Positions 24,826-31,921 of a stretch of 46,443 nucleotides of DNA are shown in pieces (position 1 is the stretch's first letter; every line of letters starts with the position of its first letter). The stretch is from positions 43,930 through 90,372 of the forward strand of contig PKWY01000033.1 in the NCBI GenBank assembly GCA_003132205.1, read 5' to 3'. The position numbers and the translations under genes are program-made. The stretch is from Acidimicrobiaceae bacterium (GTDB lineage Bacteria; Actinomycetota; Acidimicrobiia; Acidimicrobiales; RAAP-2). Under the pieces are notes generated by a model, which was given only the letters and a program-made list of their open reading frames with translations, did not search any database and was not told where the DNA came from.

Positions 24826-25224
24826 GTGGATGAGCCTACGGCCATTGGGCGGCGAATCCTCGCAGGACCCACGGAAGAGAGGCACATCGGACGGCTCGAT
24901 CGACATCGGATCTTAACGTTTGAGAAGATCGGTTCGCAGTTCGAAGGGGCCGGTGCCACGCTCTAACCGGGGTCCTGAGGTCCTCGTCGGGTCGAACGTT
25001 GCCTGAGACAGCCAGTCATTCACCAAGGGACCGGAGAGTCGTGAAGGCCTGACAAACAGTGAATCTGCAGTCGAGTGGGTATTGCCGGGCTCGTCGCCTA
25101 GAAGATCCGGGTCAAGTCGCCCTGTATTTCGCTGAGCAGTTCGTCGACTGTTTCGATCCATACTGCGCGAGATGAGAAACCTGAAGATTCCCTGTTCAGC
25201 TCCGTCGCATGACCTTCGTCCAGT
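24826..25224. other. Intergenic stretch, nothing recognised
   Basis: About 400 bases lie between the htpX start and the stop of the cytochrome b gene. No frame here has recognisable content, and I see no strong hairpin. The htpX promoter is expected in the part next to 24826. Confidence 0.4.
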
Positions 25225-25890
25225 TCATTCTCTCGATTCGAATGTGGCCGAATCCTCCGTCAGTTGCTGCTCCTTCAACCATCCCGAGGCGTGCACGGCG
25301 GCCCATCCTTCGCCCACCCAACCCTTGAGTATCGATCGCAGCGAATCACGATGCGTCAGGGCCATGACGGTGTGTCCAAAGACCGCCACGAAGACCGCGA
25401 AAGCAAAGACGTCGTGGACGAACGTCGCACCGGTGCGCCACGGCACCGGGAAGAACCTGAACCATTGCAGCATCGAACCCGTGGCCAGCATGACGAGAAT
25501 GGTCGCGCCGATGAAGATGGCGTTCAGTTTCTGGCCCGGATTGAACTTGTCAGCCACCAGTGGGGTCTTGCCAAGAGACTTGATCCAGCGAATCTCGTCG
25601 CGCGTCCAGTAGCTGATGCGCCGGACGTCGCGGCGCATCTGGCTTCCCCATGGTCCAATCAACGACACGATGATCGGAGCTGGCAGCGAGACTCCGGTCC
25701 AGAGGTGAATCTCGGCAATGGTATGGCGTTGGATGACGATGCCGAAGAAGGAACCGAAGTAGAGCGCAATAGCGGTTGCCATGAGAACTGCGAACAGAGC
25801 GGCGTTGGCCCAGTGCGCAGCGCGCTGCACGCGGTCAAAGCGCAGTATCCGAACCGCTGCCCGAGGCTGGGACTGAATGATCGCCACCAT
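25225..25890 (-). CDS. Cytochrome b561-type membrane subunit
   Basis: The 221-residue protein has four hydrophobic helices. Histidines at helix positions (RAAHWANAALFAVLMATA, HTIAEIHLWTGVSL, FVHDVFAFAVFVAVFGHTVMALTH) are candidate haem b ligands, as in formate-dehydrogenase gamma or cytochrome b561 proteins. Two bases separate it from the preceding molybdoenzyme gene, so the pair is an operon. It likely passes electrons between the extracytoplasmic molybdoenzyme and the quinone pool; direction and substrate are not known. Confidence 0.82.
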   Translation of the reverse strand: MVAIIQSQPRAAVRILRFDRVQRAAHWANAALFAVLMATAIALYFGSFFGIVIQRHTIAEIHLWTGVSLPAPIIVSLIGPWGSQMRRDVRRISYWTRDEIRWIKSLGKTPLVADKFNPGQKLNAIFIGATILVMLATGSMLQWFRFFPVPWRTGATFVHDVFAFAVFVAVFGHTVMALTHRDSLRSILKGWVGEGWAAVHASGWLKEQQLTEDSATFESRE

Positions 25891-25892
25891 CG

Positions 25893-26621
25893 TCAGGTCA
25901 GGCTGGGATCTGGATTAGTCGGGCCAGTCGTGCCATCGAGCCAACCGTTGGCTGGGTACCCGTTCTCTTCCCAGTACCCCGGCTGCACCGTGTCGACGAC
26001 GCGAATGGCCGAGAGCCACTTGAGCGACTTGTAACCGAACATCGGCGCGACGTAGAGCCGCACTGGCCCGCCGTGCTCTGCGGTAACCGGTGCACCGAGC
26101 ATTCGATGGGCGACGATAACGTCGGGCAACTGGGCCTGGTCGAGCGTGAGACTCTCGGTGTCTGCGCGATCGTACGATTCGAAGCTCAGAGCCACCGCCT
26201 CTGATTTCACGCCCACGGTCTTCAAGATATGGGACAGTTTGACCCCCTCCCAGTGAACGTCGGGAACCTTCCATCCGGTGACGCACTGGAAGGTCTTCAC
26301 GAAGGACGTAGTGGGCATGGCTTCAAGGTCCGCCAGCGTGAAGGTCATGGGGCGCTCGACCAGCCCGCTAACCTCCAGGCGGAAATCACTGCGACTGATC
26401 TGGGGGTAGGCGCCGGTGATCGAGTAGATCCGGAAACGATCACCGCCGGGCAAGAGTCCTCCCAGCCCGGACCCGAGGGCATTTCCAAGGAAGCTTTGGA
26501 CGTCAGCACCGAAGGCAATCCCGAGTGCGCTAATAGCGGCGATGCCGATGAACACTCTTCGTCCGATGGCTACCCGTTTGGGTGGCTCGCCGGGTGTCGG
26601 GCTTTCAGGTCCAAGAGACAT
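25893..26621 (-). CDS. Sulfite-oxidase-fold molybdopterin oxidoreductase (MsrP/YedY-like)
   Basis: The 242-residue protein has a twin-Arg-like N-terminus (GRRVFIGIAAISALG, residues ~21-35) that suggests Tat export or membrane anchoring, and a single sulfite-oxidase-type Moco domain. The Mo-ligating cysteine lies in KTFQCVTGWKV (near residue 112); VHWEGVKLSHIL and GGPVRLYVAPMFGYKSLKWL are family segments. It lacks the dimerisation domain of true sulfite oxidases. This fold uses unmodified Mo-MPT without a nucleotide. Paired with a cytochrome b, it resembles YedYZ-type systems that reduce or oxidise small extracytoplasmic substrates, for example methionine sulfoxide; the actual substrate is unknown. 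Confidence 0.88.
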   Translation of the reverse strand: MSLGPESPTPGEPPKRVAIGRRVFIGIAAISALGIAFGADVQSFLGNALGSGLGGLLPGGDRFRIYSITGAYPQISRSDFRLEVSGLVERPMTFTLADLEAMPTTSFVKTFQCVTGWKVPDVHWEGVKLSHILKTVGVKSEAVALSFESYDRADTESLTLDQAQLPDVIVAHRMLGAPVTAEHGGPVRLYVAPMFGYKSLKWLSAIRVVDTVQPGYWEENGYPANGWLDGTTGPTNPDPSLT

Positions 26622-26859
26622 GACAGCAACTCGGTGCTGTTTCGCCGATAGTGGCAGGGCAGGGACCGCGTCCAGCTATTTCTTTCACGGCTGCTTTGCG
26701 TCGAGTGTCACCGGGCTTCGTATTCTGATCAGGAGCGGTTGTGAACTCGAATGTGAAGTCGATCGAGATCATTGGTTTCCTTTCCGTGTCATCTTGAAAA
26801 CGGAACCCTCACTGCCTGCGACGGGCGAGAGGGCATGTCGCCGGAAGTAAGAACAGCAG
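26622..26859. other. Short gap, nothing recognised
   Basis: This stretch lies upstream of the molybdoenzyme gene and should contain its promoter. I see no gene or clear hairpin. Confidence 0.35.
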
Positions 26860-27197
26860 CTACACACCAGGCCTTGCCACCTTAATCGTGGTCTCCGTAA
26901 GTTGTCCCGGCACCGTAACAAAGGCTCCCGCTTTGATGTTCCTCGATGTGTCCACTACGAACTTCGCCATGGCGTTGTAGTCAACCGTGTAGGTCTTCAT
27001 CGCGATTCGAAACTGAACGATTCCGTTGTGCCCATCATTGCATGGGCTATTCCCACTTTTCCATGCCAAGTCTTTGTCATCATTGCACTGCTGTGAGAAG
27101 CAGCGATGGCCAGATTGGCGCCAACGACGACGCCAACGCCGAGTGATCCGAAAGAGAGTGCGGCAGGCGAGACAAGGGCGGCGAGAGATCTTTTCAT
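26860..27197 (-). pseudogene. Small secreted protein interrupted by a frameshift
   Basis: GGGGAGGGGACG precedes ATG 27197, which starts a clear signal peptide (MKRSLAALVSPAALSFGSLG, then VVVGANLAIAAS). The mature part reads TWHGKVGIAHAMMGTTESFSF before a TGA near 26998. One frame over, the sequence continues MKTYTVDYNAMAKFVVD, IKAGAFVTVPGQLTETTIK to a stop at 26860. The joined product has the beta-strand rhythm of DUF5666-like small OB-type secreted proteins (G-V, Y-VD, IKAG-FVTVxG-L). A single-base slip near 27000 would restore it. It is either a recent pseudogene, a sequencing error or a recoding site. Confidence 0.6.
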
Positions 27198-27449
27198 TTG
27201 ACGTCCCCTCCCCGCGGGTTTCGCAGCTTCCAACCATGTGGGCAGATCGGACGACCTCGTCCATCAGAACAGTTCCCGGAGAGCAAGAACCTCTACAGCG
27301 TGTTGGAACAGCCGGCATATCCATGGTGCTTTCGCCCCTTGAACCTCCAGCCGAGGTGGAGGGCCTTCCCGACATGCATAACTCGCACAATATTTCCTGG
27401 ACCGCATGCTCTGTCTCGTGACAGAGCGCGCCCATGGGGCGCTAAGAGG
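27198..27449. other. Gap between coxE and the small secreted-protein gene
   Basis: This holds the promoter and ribosome site of the interrupted secreted-protein gene and the 3' side of the cox operon. No gene and no strong terminator are seen. Confidence 0.35.
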
Positions 27450-28667
27450 CTAGGACTCTTCGATAATCGCACGCACGACCTCAGCCAGCCCGCGAAGCGT
27501 GTCTGCGGCAAGAAACTGATCGCAGTAGGGCAAGGCGGCGGCCATCGACCCGACGAGAGGCTCGTACCCCGGGGCGGCCGCTCGAGGGTTCAACCAGATC
27601 ACCCGATGGGCGCGTCGACGGAGTCGCTGCATCGCTTCAGTCATCGCCTCGGGGGGATCTGAATCCCACCCATCGGAGGCCACCAGCACAATCGCTCCGC
27701 GAAGCCGATCGCCAAAACGCGAGCGAAGCAGCGACCGAAGATTCGAGGCGATTTTGGTGCCGCCGAAGCGATCGGTCACCGTGGCCGTCGCCTGCTCAAT
27801 AGCCACTTCAGGTGACTTGTGAGCGAGCACCGACGTCAAGCGGGTCAGCGTCGTGGCGAACGCGAACACTTCAGCTTGGGTCGCCAGTGCGGCGGCACGC
27901 ATCAAGTGCAGGTACGCCATGGCGTAGCTTTCCATGGACTGGCTGACGTCGCAGAGCATGACAACCCGGCGAGGTTTCTGCACCTGGAGTGCGTACACCA
28001 GATTGACCGGCTCGAAGCCCGTGCGCCGGGCCCGGGCCAGCGTATGCCGCAGTGCGATCCGTTGGCCGGCGTGGTGGGGAAGTTCCCGGCGAGAGCGCCG
28101 GGTGGGCCACTCCTTCAGCGCTTCGTCGAGCCACGAGGACAGCACCGCGAGGTCCGCCGCATCGAAGTCAGGAAAGGGCGTATCGGCGAGGCCCGCGACC
28201 TCGCTCGCGAGCCGTTCGGGCAGCACGAGGCTGTCGTCGTCGCCGTGCTGTTCCCCCGCGACGGTTCGCGGAGAGGTGGTCCAGGTCGTGCCGTCCCCCT
28301 CCTCATCGATCGCGTCGTCGTCGCCGGGAATCGGTGAATAGGAATCGTCATCGGACTTGGGCGCCGCGAGCGGCTGGCGTCGGGCGTGGGGATCGAGCTC
28401 GGTGTGGATCTCGTCAAAGACCGCGCGAAAGACCTCGTCGAAGAGGGCGAGGTCGCTTTCGCGCTTGATCAAGCTGATCCTTGCTGTCCAGTACAGAGCG
28501 GCGAGGGCGTCGGGTGGGACCTGCTCCAGCGCCGCGATGAAGGTGGCCATGTTCGAGAAGCCCACCGGTATTCCGGCCGCGCGCAGGCGTTCGACGAACG
28601 ACACCGTGAGCGCGGCGCGGTCCACACCTCGAAGGATCACCGCAGGGCGTGGCGCGTTACTGGACAA
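27450..28667 (-). CDS. coxE: CoxE-type VWA-domain protein, CO dehydrogenase maturation
   Basis: The 405-residue protein has an acidic linker (residues ~105-150, rich in D/E) and a C-terminal von Willebrand A domain with a MIDAS start DVSQSM (near residue 240), TKIASNL and ASDGWDSDP. CoxE works with the AAA+ protein CoxD in maturing the Mo-Cu site of aerobic CO dehydrogenase. Its start overlaps the end of coxG by 11 bases and it is the last gene of the cox operon. Confidence 0.9.
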   Translation of the reverse strand: MSSNAPRPAVILRGVDRAALTVSFVERLRAAGIPVGFSNMATFIAALEQVPPDALAALYWTARISLIKRESDLALFDEVFRAVFDEIHTELDPHARRQPLAAPKSDDDSYSPIPGDDDAIDEEGDGTTWTTSPRTVAGEQHGDDDSLVLPERLASEVAGLADTPFPDFDAADLAVLSSWLDEALKEWPTRRSRRELPHHAGQRIALRHTLARARRTGFEPVNLVYALQVQKPRRVVMLCDVSQSMESYAMAYLHLMRAAALATQAEVFAFATTLTRLTSVLAHKSPEVAIEQATATVTDRFGGTKIASNLRSLLRSRFGDRLRGAIVLVASDGWDSDPPEAMTEAMQRLRRRAHRVIWLNPRAAAPGYEPLVGSMAAALPYCDQFLAADTLRGLAEVVRAIIEES

Positions 28668-29301
28668 TGGCGATGATCACGACCGCTACAACGACCACCA
28701 CGACGGCCACCAGCGGGATAAGCCGCTTGTAGACGGCGCCGCCGGCAACACTCATGAGGTCGAGCGGTTCGGCTTCGACCTGGGGTTCTGGCGCAGCGCT
28801 CGGCGCACCGGGCGTTGCGGGCACAGCATCGCTCGAGGCTGCGCTGGGTGCGAGCTGGCCGGCAGTCAGCTTCGCCTCGAGGCACTCCACGAACTGACCG
28901 AGCAGCTTCTGGGAGACCTCCACGATGGCCGACTTCCCGAACTGCGCGATCTTGCCCGTGATGCTCAAGTCCGTGTCCACCGAGACCAACGTGCGGTCGC
29001 CATCAGGGCGAAGCCCCGCGGTGATCGTGGCCGACGCGTTGCCCGAACCTCGAGCGTCGCGGCCCTTGGCGTCGATCACGGCATGGTACATGGCGTCATC
29101 CTTCTCGGTGAATGCCGCCGTGCCGGCGTACTCGGTGATGACCGGTCCCACCTTGATCTTCACCTTGCCCAGATAGGTATCACCCTCTTGGCCGGTCAAC
29201 TGGGCGCCGGGAAGGCACGTGACGATGCCGGCCAGATTGGTGAGCACAGCCCACGCCTCATCGATCGGCACGCTAACGGTGAACTCGTTCTTGATTTCCA
29301 T
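28657..29301 (-). CDS. coxG: CoxG-like protein: SRPBCC domain with C-terminal membrane anchor
   Basis: Residues 1-145 form a CoxG/SRPBCC domain (MEIKNEFTVSVPIDEAWAVL at the start, then CLPGAQLT and GKVKIKVGPV). A Pro/Ala-rich linker leads to a final hydrophobic segment LIPLVAVVVVVVAVVIIAIV. CoxG is thought to recruit CO dehydrogenase to the cytoplasmic membrane. It lies between coxD and coxE in the operon. Length (214) is normal for anchored CoxG proteins. Confidence 0.9.
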   Translation of the reverse strand: MEIKNEFTVSVPIDEAWAVLTNLAGIVTCLPGAQLTGQEGDTYLGKVKIKVGPVITEYAGTAAFTEKDDAMYHAVIDAKGRDARGSGNASATITAGLRPDGDRTLVSVDTDLSITGKIAQFGKSAIVEVSQKLLGQFVECLEAKLTAGQLAPSAASSDAVPATPGAPSAAPEPQVEAEPLDLMSVAGGAVYKRLIPLVAVVVVVVAVVIIAIVQ

Positions 29302-29343
29302 GTTGCTCTTCCTTATCGCGAGTGGCGACGTCCGCCTTCGAAC

Positions 29344-30240
29344 CTACTGACGACTCTCCTGGGCTGGCTCGTCGTAGCCAATGGCCCCTAGTCCCGCAAG
29401 CACGCTTTCGCGGTCGTCTGGGGTCTTGATGATAGCACCGAGGGTCCGGATAATATCGCTGCGCACCAGCGAAGAGACCCCGAGCACCGTGAGCGCCGAG
29501 ACCCAGTCGATCGTCTCGGACATGCCCGGTGGCTTGTCAAGGTCCAACGTCCTTACGCGGCCGACGAACTCGGTGGCCGACGTGATCAGGACCTCATTGG
29601 ACTGAGGGACCGTCCGGCGCAGGATCTCGGCGGCCCGCTGGGGTCCGGGGAACTCAATCCAGTGGTAGAGACAGCGTCGACGAAGTGCGTCGTGGAGCTC
29701 ACGGCTCCGGTTCGACGTCAGGATCACCACCGGCGGCCGCTCGGCGCGAAACGTGCCGAGCTCAGGAACCGTCACCGACGATTCGCCGAGGAACTCAAAG
29801 AGCAGCGCCTCGAACTCGTCGTCGGCTCGGTCGATCTCGTCGATCAGCAGCACCGGGACCACCGGTCCCTGGTGACGAATGCTCGCGAGGATCGGGCGTT
29901 CCTGCAGGAACTCCTCGGTGAAGAGATCCGCGTCCTCAACCGAGGTATTGCGCGACTCGGCGAGGCGGATGGCGAGCAGTTGACGCTGGTAGTTCCACTC
30001 GTAGAGAGCCTCCGAGGCCGTCAGACCCCCGTAGCACTGCAGGCGAAGGAACGGCGCCTCGAGCATCTGGGCCACGGCTTTGGCGGCGGTCGTCTTGCCC
30101 ACACCCGGCTCTCCTTCCAACAGCAGAGGCTGGCCGAGGGTGATCGAAAGAAACAGAGCGGTGGCGAACCCTTCATCAACCAGATAGTTGAGGGCGTCCA
30201 GCCTCGCCATCAGGTCCGACGGGCTCTCGAGCGCTCTCAC
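29344..30240 (-). CDS. coxD: MoxR-type AAA+ ATPase, CoxD
   Basis: The 298-residue AAA+ protein has Walker A GEPGVGKTTAAKA (near residue 43), Walker B VLLIDEIDRADDEFE and the sensor-1 region VVILTSNRSRELHDALRRRC. MoxR proteins act with VWA partners; CoxD is needed for assembly of the Cu-S-Mo centre of CO dehydrogenase. The GTG start at 30240 overlaps the stop of the upstream nucleotidyltransferase gene (GTGA). The partner VWA protein CoxE is two genes downstream. Confidence 0.93.
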   Translation of the reverse strand: MRALESPSDLMARLDALNYLVDEGFATALFLSITLGQPLLLEGEPGVGKTTAAKAVAQMLEAPFLRLQCYGGLTASEALYEWNYQRQLLAIRLAESRNTSVEDADLFTEEFLQERPILASIRHQGPVVPVLLIDEIDRADDEFEALLFEFLGESSVTVPELGTFRAERPPVVILTSNRSRELHDALRRRCLYHWIEFPGPQRAAEILRRTVPQSNEVLITSATEFVGRVRTLDLDKPPGMSETIDWVSALTVLGVSSLVRSDIIRTLGAIIKTPDDRESVLAGLGAIGYDEPAQESRQ

Positions 30241-30830
30241 GAGGGGACTGCTCCGCTATGCGCCAACAACCGCTCATAGTCGTCCCACGTGTCGACGTCG
30301 AAGGGAACTGGTCCGACTTGGTGGACCTCGGTCACTTCGTGACGTCCCGACTCCAAGATCTTCCACACGGCCTTGTCGCCGTGCAGGGTCGCGAGCTCGC
30401 CAAAGAGTCCGCGAGAGAACCAGAAAGGATGGCCGCGCCCATCGGCGTAGAGACAGACCCCCAGAGGAGCTCCGTCAACGCCCGCGATGAACGACCGCAC
30501 CACGAGCGGCGTCACGTCGGGCTGATCGCCGAGCAGCAGCACGATGCCATCCGAGCGCGGGTCCACCGCGCTCAGGGCGGCACTGATCGATGACGAACAC
30601 CCGGAGGAGTAGTCGTGGTTCTCAACGACTTCGACCCCGTCGAGCTCGACCGTGTCACGGATCTCCTGGGACGCCCCGCCGAGGGTCACGATGACCTGGT
30701 CGAAGCCACAGCTCTTGGCCATCTTCAGGGTCGTGCCAAGGATCGTTCCGTCGCGGTACGCGAGCAACTGCTTTGGCTGGCCCAAGCGTCGAGAGGCGCC
30801 CGCTGCCAGGACTAAACCGGTGGTGTACAT
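30237..30830 (-). CDS. mocA: MocA-type molybdenum cofactor cytidylyltransferase
   Basis: The 197-residue NTP-transferase begins TTGLVLAAGASRRLGQPKQLL, as in MocA (MobA has GG instead of AG in the loop and a different following part), with LLGDQPDVTP as the metal-binding segment. MocA makes the cytosine dinucleotide cofactor used by CO dehydrogenase and xanthine-dehydrogenase-type enzymes. Its place in the cox operon agrees with this. The stop overlaps coxD. Confidence 0.88.
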   Translation of the reverse strand: MYTTGLVLAAGASRRLGQPKQLLAYRDGTILGTTLKMAKSCGFDQVIVTLGGASQEIRDTVELDGVEVVENHDYSSGCSSSISAALSAVDPRSDGIVLLLGDQPDVTPLVVRSFIAGVDGAPLGVCLYADGRGHPFWFSRGLFGELATLHGDKAVWKILESGRHEVTEVHQVGPVPFDVDTWDDYERLLAHSGAVPS

Positions 30831-30851
30831 CGAATCGTGCCTCCAGTCGGC

Positions 30852-31724
30852 CTATCGGTCCCGACAGCCGGTGCAGCAGTACCAGGTCTCAACCCCGTCG
30901 ACGACCTTGTGTGGCGTATCAGGCCGCACGATCACCGTCATGCCGCAGACCGGATCGATGGCTTCGCGCACCGCCGGACTCGTCGTCGAAGTCGCGGCTT
31001 CGAGGTCGCCGGCTCGAAAGGCCTGAACCACGCTGCTCAGAATCGAAAGGGCGATCTCTTCGGGCGCCTTGGCCCCGATCTCGATACCGACCGGTGTGTG
31101 CACCCTGGCCCGTTCATCGTCGGCGAGATCCAGGGCTTCGAGCAAGGCCCTACCGCGCTTCTCGCTCGCTACCAGTCCGATGAACCTCACGCCTGCGTCG
31201 AGAGCGGCGCGAATTCCCTCCGGCTCGTCGTGCCCGTGGGTCGCCAGAATCACCGCGGAGGCCCCGGCGAAGTCCGCTTCGTCCAACGAAGCGGCGACGC
31301 CGCTGCGGTAACCCAACGCCTCGGTGATACGCGCCAGCGCTGACGCTATCGGTGCAGTACCGACAACCACGACCAGCGGCATCGGCAGGTGTGGTTCAAG
31401 AAAGATCTCCAACGCTCCCCCTGACAGACACGGATTGACGGCCACCTGGGCCCCCGGAACTTTCGGAAACTCGTCGGCACTTTCTGGCAGCACTCGCAAT
31501 AAGACCGACTCGCCACTCGCCAGGGCGTTGAGAGCCGCCAGACGAACCGACTCCTCGGCGCACTGTCCCCCCACGAACCCTTCGATGGAGCCGTCGCCCA
31601 AGATGATGGCCTCGTCGCCCGGCCGCGACGAGGTCGGTGACTGAGCACGCACCACCGTGGCGTGCACGTAGGGAACTCTCGCATTTTGAAGCTCGGTCCC
31701 CCGAGCCGACAAGCGTGGGGTCAT
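30852..31724 (-). CDS. XdhC/CoxI-family protein with C-terminal YHS-like domain
   Basis: The 290-residue protein joins both XdhC parts: an N-terminal segment with VGGQCAEESVRLAAL and a Rossmann half with VVVVGTAPIASALARITEALGY, ATHGHDEPEGI and GLVASEKRGRALLEAL. The last ~38 residues add DPVCGMTVIVRPDTPHKVVD and WYCCTGCRDR, a YHS-type motif with four cysteines. XdhC proteins bind Moco and aid its sulfuration and insertion; YHS domains in other proteins bind metal, often copper. In a CO dehydrogenase operon, whose site holds copper, a metal role is tempting but unproven. Confidence 0.88.
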   Translation of the reverse strand: MTPRLSARGTELQNARVPYVHATVVRAQSPTSSRPGDEAIILGDGSIEGFVGGQCAEESVRLAALNALASGESVLLRVLPESADEFPKVPGAQVAVNPCLSGGALEIFLEPHLPMPLVVVVGTAPIASALARITEALGYRSGVAASLDEADFAGASAVILATHGHDEPEGIRAALDAGVRFIGLVASEKRGRALLEALDLADDERARVHTPVGIEIGAKAPEEIALSILSSVVQAFRAGDLEAATSTTSPAVREAIDPVCGMTVIVRPDTPHKVVDGVETWYCCTGCRDR

Positions 31725-31921
31725 TGGTTCACCCTACCCTCAATGATTCGCGATGCGACCAGAGACGACCCCGTCCTGATGACGCGATTCGCCGCAGTGC
31801 GCTGCGTCGCTGCGCGCTGCTCGGGTCTGCACTCGGTGGGTCGCGAGAAGCCAACTCCCTTGCCCGAGGGTCATTTTCGCGCGACCAAACGCGCTTCGTC
31901 CGAGCCCGTGAGCAGTCGAGG

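Noticed and set aside
26860..27435. 191-residue minus-strand frame as one gene
   Set aside because: Its first 145 residues are low-complexity Cys/Arg-rich shadow sequence; the credible product starts in another frame at 27197.
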